Positions 1-7,473 of a stretch of DNA of 52,974 nucleotides are shown one piece after another; positions within the stretch are counted from its first letter, which is position 1, and the number at the start of each line of letters is the position of its first letter. The DNA is from a virus: positions 1 through 52,974 of the IMG/VR virus record IMGVR_UViG_3300048837_000214. One strand, given 5' to 3'. The position numbers and the translations under genes are program-made. The notes under the pieces were generated by a model that was given only the letters and a program-made list of their open reading frames with translations, was not told the origin of the DNA and ran no database searches.

Positions 1-127
1 CGTAGTTGGACGGGTTCAATTCTGGCGCGTCTTGTAGTGCGTCCCACACCGCTTCTTTCGTCGCCTCCAGTTCCGCACACCGCTCGTTCGCGGCGGCGAG
101 CTCGGTTTCGAGGGCGGCGCGCTTCGC
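1..127. repeat. Terminal overlap, left copy (circular assembly)
   Basis: These 127 bases are identical to 52848-52974. The length equals a maximum k-mer used by common short-read assemblers, and a minus-strand reading frame continues without a break when the ends are joined. I read it as the mark of a closed circular contig, not as a biological terminal repeat. Confidence 0.9.
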
Positions 128-274
128 TCGATGCCGCTCAAGATCCTCATTGCTCTGCTTCTGGATCGCCGTGGTGATGGCGTCAACCAGACCCGGCTCA
201 CCAACGCTAAGCCCAGACCTCCACTGTGCCATCACACCCTCGGCCTTCTGCCGTGGCGTCAATTCACTGTCCAT
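1..274 (-). CDS. Coiled-coil protein, N-terminal part (gene spans circle join)
   Basis: This is the 5' part of a 170-residue protein whose remainder lies at 52609-52974. The start is ATG at 274-272, with GGAGG about six bases upstream, and translation begins MDSELTPRQK. The frame stays open to base 1 and continues in frame at 52847. Residues 40-75 are rich in Glu, Ala and Arg in a heptad-like pattern, suggesting a coiled coil. The start overlaps the end of the preceding small frame (stop at 264) by 11 bases. I do not recognise the family. Its place among small early genes suggests an accessory role. A GTG at 52896 gives a shorter frame, but the strong ribosome site favours 274. Confidence 0.75.
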   Translation of the reverse strand, partial: MDSELTPRQKAEGVMAQWRSGLSVGEPGLVDAITTAIQKQSNEDLERHRAKRAALETELAAANERCAELEATKEAVWDALQDAPELNPSNY

Positions 275-485
275 CTCGTACCTCCATGTGTTTTTTCAGC
301 TTCGATCTGCACGCCCAGCATGTCACCGCTTCGGTCGTCACAAACAGCGCGTCGAGGTCCACCCGCCGATCTGGCCGGCACAGTAACTCCCCGGCCTCGC
401 GCTGAAAAGCGTTCTCGCCGTGCCTGACCCACTTCTCAAGCGTCTTTGCGTGGACGGTGGCCCTCCGGGGTACTCCTGGGGGCAG
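264..485 (-). CDS. Small Cys-pair protein with no clear start; possible frameshifted tail
   Basis: A minus-strand frame is open from an upstream stop at 497 to a TGA at 266-264. Its translation looks protein-like: it contains TVHAKTLEKWVRHGENAF, then a stretch around RVDLDALFVTTEAVT, and a CWAC pair near the end. The codon use resembles the neighbouring genes. No ATG, GTG or TTG precedes the conserved-looking part; only a CTG at 485 is available. It overlaps the last 50 bases of the zinc-ribbon gene at 436-768 in another frame and overlaps the next gene by 11 bases. It may be the displaced C-terminal part of the upstream gene, or a gene with a rare start. Function unknown. Confidence 0.4.
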   Translation of the reverse strand: MPPGVPRRATVHAKTLEKWVRHGENAFQREAGELLCRPDRRVDLDALFVTTEAVTCWACRSKLKKHMEVRDGQ

Positions 486-768
486 AACGTCGCGCTACGG
501 CCACCCAGGCGCTTCCTATGGCCGCTTCTGTCTCGCTGGCCGCCCCGCAATGCGGGCAATCCGGCTGCTCTGCGTAATACGGCCGCCACTGACCGCATTT
601 CCGGCACCAGCCCGCGCGCCTCGTCGCTGCCGTCTGGCGGCGGGCCACGACCTCGCGCAGGACGACGGCGCCGTGCTGCTCGCGAAGCTCGGGCGGCCAG
701 TCGCTCGGCAGGCCTGGTGGGGCTTGGTGGAACAGCGCTTTCACGCGGGCCTCGAAGGCGGGGTTCAT
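436..768 (-). CDS. Zinc-ribbon protein of unknown function
   Basis: This encodes 110 residues starting MNPAFEARVKALF. The start at 768 overlaps the stop of the upstream gene in an ATGA junction, which decides between three in-frame ATGs. A CxxC pair (CRKCGQ) and a second CxxC (CPHCG) sixteen residues later form a likely zinc ribbon, so nucleic-acid binding is possible. The last 25 residues are Arg-, Pro- and Ser-rich and overlap a more protein-like frame that begins near 485. The true C-terminus may therefore lie in that other frame, through a sequence error or frameshift. No specific family recognised. Confidence 0.6.
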   Translation of the reverse strand: MNPAFEARVKALFHQAPPGLPSDWPPELREQHGAVVLREVVARRQTAATRRAGWCRKCGQWRPYYAEQPDCPHCGAASETEAAIGSAWVAVARRSAPRSTPEGHRPRKDA

Positions 769-1628
769 ACTCCACATACCCCCATACACTCAGCCGCGAA
801 GTTCATGGCGAGTTGCCTCTTTCGCGGGTCTTCGGACACATCCAGTTGCACTAAATCGAGCGGCTGGCACGACCGATGTAGGTACATGCGTTGGTCCATC
901 TTGCGGTTGACGACCGCGCCAGCCTCGCGCAGCCGATGGTCGAGCCGCACCGACAGCGCCCACCCCTCCGGGTCTTCGCGCTTGATGCGGTCCCACTCAA
1001 GATCCGAATGGTACGGACAGAACACGCACGCCGAACGCGGCGTCTCGTGCGGCACGCTGCCGTGGGTCAGCAGCCACTCCAAGCAGTTCGCCCGCGTCAT
1101 GAAGTTCTCAATGAGGGGGAATCGCACGGCAAACGGCGACCGCTTCTCGCGCTTGTTTCGCTCGATCCGCATGGCGCGTCCAGCCTCATCGAGCGATATG
1201 CCGATGATCTGCGTGACCTTGACGTGCTTCGGTATGCGCTGCCGTTGTTCAAGCCCCAAGATGTCGCGGCGGACGGTCCGCTCGATCACGTCGATCTTGT
1301 ACTCTTTTGAACACTGGCGGCGAATCTTTCCGGCACTTTCGCCGACTGCCACAGTGAACGCCGGAATGGAAGCAAACCGCTGTCTAGTCGGGTTCTCCCC
1401 GCGCATCAGGTCATCGCTCAGCCGCCCCTTCGCCCGAATAAGGATCGGCGGGCCGTTGAGCGACTGGAGCCATTCGAGGTGCCTGTACACCGCCTTCGGT
1501 TCGTCGCCCGTGTCGGCAAAGATCGCGGCGTCGATGGTGTGGTCGAGGAACCCGCCCTTGCAGTACATGAGGTACAGAGTGGTGGACTGGACGCCCGCGC
1601 CAAGCGAGAGGATGTTCATGCGCGTCAT
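765..1628 (-). CDS. PAPS-reductase-like nucleotide alpha hydrolase
   Basis: This encodes 287 residues. The N-terminus reads MTRMNILSLGAGVQSTTL, a PP-loop (SGGxxS-like) of the adenine nucleotide alpha hydrolase fold, followed by an FADTGDEP segment. A CVFCPY motif near residue 220 is typical of phage members of the phosphoadenosine-phosphosulfate reductase family. Known members activate a substrate with ATP; phage members are often linked by context to base or sulfur modification, but no substrate can be read here. The start at 1628 forms an ATGA overlap with the gene before it and has GAGGGG upstream; a longer Arg-rich extension to 1760 was dropped. Nearby genes include two DNA methyltransferases, so a DNA-modification role is a reasonable guess. 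Confidence 0.75.
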   Translation of the reverse strand: MTRMNILSLGAGVQSTTLYLMYCKGGFLDHTIDAAIFADTGDEPKAVYRHLEWLQSLNGPPILIRAKGRLSDDLMRGENPTRQRFASIPAFTVAVGESAGKIRRQCSKEYKIDVIERTVRRDILGLEQRQRIPKHVKVTQIIGISLDEAGRAMRIERNKREKRSPFAVRFPLIENFMTRANCLEWLLTHGSVPHETPRSACVFCPYHSDLEWDRIKREDPEGWALSVRLDHRLREAGAVVNRKMDQRMYLHRSCQPLDLVQLDVSEDPRKRQLAMNFAAECMGVCGV

Positions 1629-2134
1629 TGCTCGCCCCTCGCGGCGACCATCTGCCGCAGCCTGTCGCCGTAGTCGCACGAGCACCAGCCCGCCATCATC
1701 ACGACCCGCTTGTTGATGCCGTCCACCAGCTTCGCCACGGGCGGATCCTGCACCAGCCACATGTTCAAGTCGCCGCTCGGCTGGATTTCCTCGACCTTGC
1801 GCCGCCGGATGCGGCCCGTGTCCTCGTACCGCTCGACCATCACCAGCGCCCAGAACGACCGCCGACCGGTCCCTGAGCAGTCCCGGCAGTCCTGCGCCGG
1901 CCTGGCTGAGTGCGTCGGCGTGGCGTCGATCATGGCGCGCAACTCTGCCGGCGAGGGCGCGAACGTCTGGGAGTCAATCCAGGATGTCACCGCGGCGGCC
2001 ACCTGGTAGTCCGTCTTGGCCGCGGCCTTCGCCACCCGAAGGTATTCGGCGGCCTCGGCCTTGCCCATGTTCTTGCCACCTGTGCAGGACGACAGGCGGG
2101 CGATCTGGATCACGGCGTGGCGTTCGGAGATCAC
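1625..2134 (-). CDS. Replication-region protein with DnaJ-like Cys motif
   Basis: This encodes 169 residues. It is coupled by ATGA overlaps to the replication-initiator-like gene upstream and the PAPS-reductase-like gene downstream. The N-terminal half is helical (KAEAAEYLRVAKAAAKTDY). The middle has CRDCSGTG, a CxxCxGxG zinc motif, and the C-terminal part has a CSC pair (GWCSCDYG), so a four-Cys zinc site is likely. Position directly after an initiator-like gene is where many phages carry a helicase loader or replication accessory protein, but no AAA+ motifs are visible, so I do not assign that role. Family not recognised. Confidence 0.65.
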   Translation of the reverse strand: MISERHAVIQIARLSSCTGGKNMGKAEAAEYLRVAKAAAKTDYQVAAAVTSWIDSQTFAPSPAELRAMIDATPTHSARPAQDCRDCSGTGRRSFWALVMVERYEDTGRIRRRKVEEIQPSGDLNMWLVQDPPVAKLVDGINKRVVMMAGWCSCDYGDRLRQMVAARGEQ

Positions 2135-2979
2135 TGGATGCCTCGCTCTCGCTCGTCGATCTCGGCCAGCAACTCGTCAAACACGGTGCGCTCCTCCTTG
2201 GCCTCGGGCGGCTCGGTCATCCACAGGCCATTGACCGGATCGAGGTACTTCAGCAAGTGGTGGGTATACCGCCCGCCCTCCCGGGTCCACTCGGCAGAAC
2301 AGACCCACCCGGCGTGACGGTCGTCGATGCCTTGGGCGGTCGCCAGCGGGTCGGGCGTGTCCATGCAGATCTGGGCCAGGGCTCGCTCGGTGGCCTGGAG
2401 TGTCGGTCGGCGGTGCCTCGGGTGACGGGCGTGGATCGAGTGGGCGAGGTCGCTCAAATCGGGCGTGGAATCGGGCGGCGGGACGCTCCGCAGAGAGTCT
2501 TCTTCCCTTATTACTTTCTTCTCTTTATTAAGTTGTTGCCCTCCCCCTGCCCTAACTATGCCCTCGCCCATACCTCGCCCTGCCCTCAGCCCTGCCCTCT
2601 CTATGCCCTCCACTCTGCCCTCGTCGTTTGTCGGAATCTGATAAGTCTCGTAGTTTAAGACAGTTACCTTAGTCCATTGCCCTGCCCTTGAGTATGCCAT
2701 GATCGATAAATTTTCAAGGTGTTTCCAAGCTGTACGAACTTGTTTAGTTGAGACTTTACAAACCTTACTCATTTCGCCGTAGCTCGTGACGAAGCTGCCG
2801 CGCGGGATCGGCACCTGCTGGGTTCCGTCATACCAGGACTTCTCTTTCCAGTTGGCCTGGAGCAGGCAGCCGAGAAAAACCTTCAGGGTCGCGGCTGGCA
2901 ATTGGGTCCAAATCGGGTTGGTCAGTAGGCGGCGCCAGAGGCAGATGTAGCCTTGCGCCGCGGGTGTCTCTGTGCTCAT
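2131..2979 (-). CDS. Replication initiator-like protein (HTH N-terminus)
   Basis: This encodes 282 residues. Residues 10-110 (GYICLWRRLLTNPIW onward) resemble the winged-helix N-terminal domain of lambda-O/DnaD-type phage replication proteins, with a helix-turn-helix around YGEMSKVCKVSTKQVRTAW. A basic, low-complexity linker follows (residues 120-165), then a C-terminal domain ending ELLAEIDERERGIQ. The family binds phage origin repeats and recruits the helicase. DNA between 2490 and 2780 is visibly more AT-rich than its neighbours, which might mark an origin inside the gene, as in lambdoid phages; that is inference. The start at 2979 has GAGG eight bases upstream. The next gene overlaps by four bases. 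Confidence 0.6.
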   Translation of the reverse strand: MSTETPAAQGYICLWRRLLTNPIWTQLPAATLKVFLGCLLQANWKEKSWYDGTQQVPIPRGSFVTSYGEMSKVCKVSTKQVRTAWKHLENLSIMAYSRAGQWTKVTVLNYETYQIPTNDEGRVEGIERAGLRAGRGMGEGIVRAGGGQQLNKEKKVIREEDSLRSVPPPDSTPDLSDLAHSIHARHPRHRRPTLQATERALAQICMDTPDPLATAQGIDDRHAGWVCSAEWTREGGRYTHHLLKYLDPVNGLWMTEPPEAKEERTVFDELLAEIDERERGIQ

Positions 2980-3041
2980 CGACGAACCTCATTTACTTCA
3001 GCCCGGTACGGTCCAGTTACTCAGGACTCGCCCAATGAGCG

Positions 3042-3782
3042 TCAGTCAGCCAAACTCTCAAACTCTGCGGGCTTGTACACCCGCGCAATCCACCGCGCCA
3101 GGTCAAACGGAATCATCGCGATCTGTGCTGAGGCGGCCTTGCGGGCGGGGGACCTGGACGAGAATCGGCGCGTCATCGACTCGGGATCGTGCCACCACTC
3201 ACCGCCTTGCTTGATGCCTGTCACCGCCGCGCTCCGGAACGACCGCCCCGGCTTCCCGGTCTTCTCGTGTTCGTGGAAGTTGAAACCGGGGACCTTGCGA
3301 TGCAACGCCCGCGGCATCAGCGCCGGCACGTCGCCCCAGAAGTAGAACGACCCGTACCGCCACTTCGCCCGGCCCACCCAGGGCTGTGCGCCGCGAACAT
3401 TCTCCACCACCATCGGAATATGCCGCCCGGCCGCCTCGCACGCCTCCCGCTGGATGCGGAAGCAGGCGTCGAACAGCGCCGTCAGTTCGGCCACGTCGCG
3501 CGTCCCGTCCCGGTACTCCGCCGCCATCTGCTTCGCCCGGCTCCAAGGCATCGCCATGTAGGAGTACTTCTGGCACGGCGGCGAGGCGACAATCACATCG
3601 GCGTGGCGGAGCTGCGAGCCGTGGATGGTGAGCGCATCCTGGAGGACGAGTTGACCGGGATAGCCCCCGGCGCCGTAGTCGTGGCGCTCGATGTCAAACC
3701 CATAGCACTCGTACCCCTCGGCGAGGAATCCAGCCGACCAGCCGCCGAGGCCACAGAAAATGTCGATAACGACTGGCTTCAT
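3042..3782 (-). CDS. C5-cytosine DNA methyltransferase
   Basis: This encodes 246 residues. Motif I (DIFCGLGGWSAGF, residues 7-19) binds S-adenosylmethionine. Motif IV (ASPPC, catalytic Cys70) and motif VI (ENV, residues 127-129) form the C5-methyltransferase active site, and a motif-X-like helix lies near the C-terminus (AQIAMIPFDLARWIA). It transfers a methyl group to cytosine C5 in DNA. At 246 residues it is shorter than typical Dcm/HhaI enzymes (about 330), with a small target-recognition region; the sequence specificity is unknown. The start at 3782 makes an ATGA overlap with the upstream gene. No restriction nuclease is adjacent, so it probably protects phage DNA from host enzymes. Confidence 0.85.
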   Translation of the reverse strand: MKPVVIDIFCGLGGWSAGFLAEGYECYGFDIERHDYGAGGYPGQLVLQDALTIHGSQLRHADVIVASPPCQKYSYMAMPWSRAKQMAAEYRDGTRDVAELTALFDACFRIQREACEAAGRHIPMVVENVRGAQPWVGRAKWRYGSFYFWGDVPALMPRALHRKVPGFNFHEHEKTGKPGRSFRSAAVTGIKQGGEWWHDPESMTRRFSSRSPARKAASAQIAMIPFDLARWIARVYKPAEFESLAD

Positions 3783-4045
3783 GCCGCCCCGCCAAGTAGC
3801 GGCTCGGCCGCACACTTCCCTGCCGTCGACTTCCGCTCACGGCTCCGCCACATACTCGCTCGCTCGCGATCCCGAACCCACGCCTTGTACTCAGGCAACT
3901 GCCGGCAGCACGGCCCCGCCAGCGCCTTGCCTCGCCCGTGTTCCCAGTACTCCCGTCCGCAGCACCCAGGCCAGGCGTCGGGGTGCTCGCCGCAGCGATG
4001 GCGCTGGAGGCGCATGACGACGCCGATGGGCTTCGCGGGGGTCAC
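3779..4045 (-). CDS. Small Cys-rich basic protein
   Basis: This encodes 88 residues held by four-base overlaps to the two flanking methyltransferase genes, which supports both ends. Five to six cysteines occur as RCGEH, GCCGRE and PCCRQ, and the C-terminal half is rich in Arg, Lys and Glu. A metal site and nucleic-acid binding are possible. It is a constant partner in this operon between two DNA methyltransferases, but I do not recognise a family, and no catalytic motif is visible. Confidence 0.6.
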   Translation of the reverse strand: MTPAKPIGVVMRLQRHRCGEHPDAWPGCCGREYWEHGRGKALAGPCCRQLPEYKAWVRDRERASMWRSRERKSTAGKCAAEPLLGGAA

Positions 4046-5022
4046 GACGCGGCCTCCATGCCCTCCTCAAACATCCCAATCTGGGGGTCATCCGACGAGG
4101 GCTTCGCCTCCGCCAAGTTCCTCATGGCCTGCTTGAAGTAACTAGCCTTTAGTTCAACTCCAACGCCACGGCGACCACCACAGACGGCCCCAAATACCTC
4201 AGACCCGACGCCCATGAACGGAGTCAACACAACCTCGCCAGGATTACTCCAAAGCACCACGGCCCGGTCAATCACGTCCAATTGCAAGGGGTGAACATGT
4301 TTCTCGTCGTCTGATTCACGGGCGGGCTTGAATGGTAGAACGCGGTCGATCCGCACGTCATCCCAGAAGGCAGAAGCATACTGCCGCCAGATCCAGTGCG
4401 AGTAGCGGTTCTCGATCTGGTTCCCCTTCCACCCCCGATAGCACATAAGTTCGGGCGGGATCTGCCGCGCCCCGGCATAACTCATTAGTCCAGTCGGATG
4501 CTTGATTGGGACGGCGTTCTTCCCTGACCGTCGAAAGACCAGCATGTAATCGGCTGATGCCACGGTACAGCGGCTAGAGTCATCCACAATCGTCTTGTGG
4601 GCAAGGGCTTTGGTCATGGTCCGGTTGCGGACCCCAAGTGGCTCCTTCCAAACGCTGTACCGGGCCACGTACCGCCACCCCATCCGCTCATGCAGTCGAA
4701 TGATGTCGCCAGGGAAGTCAATTAGGTAATCGAGCCCACTGTTGCCGCTTGGCACATCCATGCAGTGAACGCAGGTCATGCGCCCCGGCGCAGTGATGCG
4801 GTGGAGGCCGTTGACCACAAACTCGTACTGCTGGAAAAACTCGGCATAGTCCCGGCAGTTCGATAGATCACGTTCGCTTGATGAGTAGTGGTACAGTCCA
4901 GCGAATGGCGGACTGTAGATCGAGAGATGGACAGCGTTCTCCGGTAAAGTCGCCATGACCTCGATGCAGTCGCCGTTGTAGAGTGCGTACCGTTCGGTGA
5001 TGCACTGGTCTTTTACAGCCAT
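4042..5022 (-). CDS. N4/N6 DNA methyltransferase (beta-class, SPPF)
   Basis: This encodes 326 residues. The catalytic motif IV is SPPF (residues 37-40), near the N-terminus, and the S-adenosylmethionine-binding motif (LTPFMGVGSEVFGAV) lies near residue 277, followed by GRRGVGVEL. This order defines the beta class of amino-methyltransferases, and a Ser in SPPF rather than Asp is most common in N4-cytosine enzymes, so m4C is the likelier product. It overlaps the SNF2-type helicase gene by 10 bases, suggesting coupled translation and joint function. No nuclease gene is nearby. Target sequence unknown. Confidence 0.85.
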   Translation of the reverse strand: MAVKDQCITERYALYNGDCIEVMATLPENAVHLSIYSPPFAGLYHYSSSERDLSNCRDYAEFFQQYEFVVNGLHRITAPGRMTCVHCMDVPSGNSGLDYLIDFPGDIIRLHERMGWRYVARYSVWKEPLGVRNRTMTKALAHKTIVDDSSRCTVASADYMLVFRRSGKNAVPIKHPTGLMSYAGARQIPPELMCYRGWKGNQIENRYSHWIWRQYASAFWDDVRIDRVLPFKPARESDDEKHVHPLQLDVIDRAVVLWSNPGEVVLTPFMGVGSEVFGAVCGGRRGVGVELKASYFKQAMRNLAEAKPSSDDPQIGMFEEGMEAAS

Positions 5023-6527
5023 GATGGGATGATCTCCTTGCTCTCAAATTTCTCGGAACGGTCAATACGGATGGCGTCGTTCATGTGTTCGACCAGCGAC
5101 GAAAACATCCGGTCTGCCGCCTCGGACTTTCGCCGCAGGTTGTCTTTGATGCCAGCCTCGCCCTCGGTCGCCACTAGATCCACTGTGACGGGATACTTCT
5201 GCCCAAACCGCCAGCACCGTCGAACCGACTGGTAGTATTGCTCGTAACTGTGGCTGGCGAAGGTGACGATGTGCGAGCAGTGCTGCCAATTCAGTCCCCA
5301 CGCCCCGATCTTCGGTTTGGTAATCAGCACCCGCAGGTCGCCACTGGAGAACGCGGAGTAGATGTCCTCTTTCTCGTCATCCGGAGTACTGCCCGCAATC
5401 TCACGCGAACCTGGTATCAACTTCTCAAGCAGTTTGCCCTCTGCGTTCATGTGACACCAGACCACGGCGGCTTTCTCTGTATCGGCAACGAGGCTAGCGG
5501 CTTTCTCGCAGCGTTCCTGGAGGGTGCGCCTACGTTCTTCGCGCTCCTCCCGCATGTCCCGCGCTGGCATGGCAAACAACATCCCAGGCGCAAGCGTGCG
5601 GGTCTGGACGATGTGCTCGTTTTCGATGAGCGGCGGCAAAATGAACCCGTCATCCTCAAAACCCAAATCGGAAGGCTTACGGCAGGCCCGCGCCCATGAC
5701 GATACCCACTTCCAGAAGGCGTGTTCGGCGTGGCCCTTGAAGCGCCACTTGACTCCAGCCCCGCCGCCATACCTTCTACCCTTTGTGTCGCTGGTGCTTT
5801 GGTCGTTCTTGAAAAACCTGTTGAGCATGTCCATGTGGCCCAACTCGCCCAGGGCTTCGCTGGACGTGCCCAGTTCGATGTAATCGTTGGGCGCTGCGGT
5901 CGCCGTGCATAGCAGCCGGTACTCCATCGTGCGAAGGAACTCAGTCACCTCGGCCCGCCGCTTGCCGTTGAAGCTCTTGATGGCGCTGGACTCATCGCAG
6001 ACCACACCGCCAAAGTCCTCGGGTCGGAAGTGGTGCAACTTCTCGTAGTTCGTGACCACGATGTGCGCTCCGGCTTCGATCACGCCAGACGACCGGCGGC
6101 AGTCCAGATCAAACTTGGCGGCCTCGGTTACCGTCTGCCGGGCCACCGCCAAAGGCGTCAGGCAGAGGACCGGCTTGTTCGTCTTGCGGACCACATTCTC
6201 GGACCAGACCAGGTGCATCGGCGTCTTGCCCATGCCGCAATCGGCAAGAATGGCGGATCGGCCCTTGCGCACCGCATGGTCTACGAGGTATCTCTGGAAG
6301 CCAAACAGAAACCCCGGCATCAGTAGCGGCTCAAACCCGCCGAAGTTCGCCCGTTGTTCCTTCGCCTTCAGGAAAGCGCCGTATTCGTTCTTGGTCAAGA
6401 TTGCGTACTCCATAATCCAGTCAGTCACCCCTTGCCATGCCCCGGCGTCGTGGTCCAGCGTGTCCCAATTCCGCTTGCACTCGCCCTCCTGCTCGACGCA
6501 GCGGGCCAGTTCGGAGTCGAGGGTCAT
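5013..6527 (-). CDS. SNF2-type DEAD/DEAH helicase
   Basis: This encodes 504 residues. Walker A is ADCGMGKT (residues 95-102), motif II is DESS (178-181), motif III TATAAPN (208-214), and a motif VI (QSVRRCWRFGQ) lies in the C-terminal half, so both RecA-like lobes of a superfamily-2 ATPase are present. SNF2-type proteins translocate on duplex DNA. Here the gene overlaps a DNA methyltransferase by 10 bases, a pairing seen in many phages. Displacing proteins from DNA during methylation or replication is plausible. The start at 6527 forms an ATGA overlap with the upstream gene; an in-frame extension to 6623 has poor composition and was left out. Confidence 0.85.
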   Translation of the reverse strand: MTLDSELARCVEQEGECKRNWDTLDHDAGAWQGVTDWIMEYAILTKNEYGAFLKAKEQRANFGGFEPLLMPGFLFGFQRYLVDHAVRKGRSAILADCGMGKTPMHLVWSENVVRKTNKPVLCLTPLAVARQTVTEAAKFDLDCRRSSGVIEAGAHIVVTNYEKLHHFRPEDFGGVVCDESSAIKSFNGKRRAEVTEFLRTMEYRLLCTATAAPNDYIELGTSSEALGELGHMDMLNRFFKNDQSTSDTKGRRYGGGAGVKWRFKGHAEHAFWKWVSSWARACRKPSDLGFEDDGFILPPLIENEHIVQTRTLAPGMLFAMPARDMREEREERRRTLQERCEKAASLVADTEKAAVVWCHMNAEGKLLEKLIPGSREIAGSTPDDEKEDIYSAFSSGDLRVLITKPKIGAWGLNWQHCSHIVTFASHSYEQYYQSVRRCWRFGQKYPVTVDLVATEGEAGIKDNLRRKSEAADRMFSSLVEHMNDAIRIDRSEKFESKEIIPSWL

Positions 6528-6847
6528 GCCGCCCCCCGCTTCTTCCGCATCAGGTACGACTGCACCGTCTCGTAGGAGACATGCAGTTGCTTCGCAATCC
6601 AGTAGCTGCCGCCAGCCGGCCAACGGCGGCTCAACTCCTCGATGCAGGCCCGGCGCGCCGCCACAGTGACGCGGTGACGCCGCTGGCTCATGACTTCCTC
6701 GACCGGGACCGACCGGCTCGCGCAGATGCCCTCGATGACCTCTCTCGGCAGTTTGGGGTCCAGCGCCAGCGCCGCCTGTTGAACGCTCAGCGGCATGACC
6801 GACAGGCCGAGGGTCTGCTGGCAGTGCGGGCAGATGGTGGTCAACAT
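6524..6847 (-). CDS. Zinc-finger plus DnaA-domain-IV-like HTH protein
   Basis: This encodes 107 residues. It begins MLTTICPHCQQTLG, half of a possible zinc ribbon. The C-terminal 70 residues (from CASRSVPVEEVMSQRRHRV to LHVSYETVQSYL) have the layout of the DnaA C-terminal DNA-binding domain: a V-E-E-V-x-S-x-R-R helix, an R-x-x-x-I/V helix and a helix-turn-helix. It probably binds DNA, perhaps a phage origin or promoter. It is only the DNA-binding part, with no ATPase. The start at 6847 overlaps the upstream stop by seven bases and has GGGTGG before it. Confidence 0.6.
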   Translation of the reverse strand: MLTTICPHCQQTLGLSVMPLSVQQAALALDPKLPREVIEGICASRSVPVEEVMSQRRHRVTVAARRACIEELSRRWPAGGSYWIAKQLHVSYETVQSYLMRKKRGAA

Positions 6848-7473
6848 GGGTCCACCCGCCTGAACTCGACGACCCAGCACCAGGGGTTCGACTCCCACCC
6901 GTAGCCGCGCTTGGCGTTGATGGAGTTCCAGAGTTCCGCGTAATTCATCTGCGGGGTGAAGTCCAACTCCCACGTCACGCCCTCTGCAAGTGCATCCTCT
7001 TCCGTGATGCTTCTAACCCGCTCGACGCGGACGCCAGTGACTTCGAGTGTGATGCGGCTGTACTTGCGCGGCATATAGATGGAGGGACGCCAGGTGTCAA
7101 TCGTTGCGAGTCCAACGCCGCCGCCAAAGCCGCCAGCCCCACTGACTTCGTAGGGAACGTGATGGCCGTCGTCTGAATCGGCGCGGTAAAAGCACCGATT
7201 GTGCTCAAAATCTTCAGCCCACGTTTCCCGCACCCAAAGCGTGTCGCCAGGATCGTAGGGGCAGTAGAGCCGCTGAACCGTCTTGTCCCCGTACTCGCCA
7301 CCCGCCTGTGGAACGTGGAGGTATGGCGTCGTGAGGCCATCGGGGAATGCCCGTTCCCAGTCAGGTTCCCCGTAAAAAGGGTTGTGCTTCACCACCCGCC
7401 GCGTCTGCGTCTTGCGCCCTTCGAGAATGGCCCGCACCATCGGGCCCTTGAAAAGAATAGGCTTCTCAGGCAT
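6841..7473 (-). CDS. ASCH-domain protein
   Basis: This encodes 210 residues. ILFKGPMVRAILEGRKTQTRR near the N-terminus, then DTLWVRETWA and ITLEVTGVRVERVRSI, match the ASCH fold (PUA-like beta barrel) that is frequent in phages and thought to bind RNA or modified nucleotides. The C-terminus (NPWCWVVEFRRV) is also typical of the family. The start MPEKP at 7473 has GGAGGTG five bases upstream and overlaps the previous stop by eight bases, so the earlier ATGs at 7485 and 7488 are less likely. Its precise substrate is unknown. Confidence 0.8.
   Translation of the reverse strand: MPEKPILFKGPMVRAILEGRKTQTRRVVKHNPFYGEPDWERAFPDGLTTPYLHVPQAGGEYGDKTVQRLYCPYDPGDTLWVRETWAEDFEHNRCFYRADSDDGHHVPYEVSGAGGFGGGVGLATIDTWRPSIYMPRKYSRITLEVTGVRVERVRSITEEDALAEGVTWELDFTPQMNYAELWNSINAKRGYGWESNPWCWVVEFRRVDPC

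Noticed and set aside
1-127. Direct terminal repeat as a packaging end
   Set aside because: Exactly 127 bases, a usual assembler k-mer, and the packaging genes are lambda-like cos type.
457-1716. Long plus-strand open frame (419 residues)
   Set aside because: Antisense to clear minus-strand genes with conserved motifs; composition is Arg/Ser/Pro-rich as expected for GC-rich antisense.
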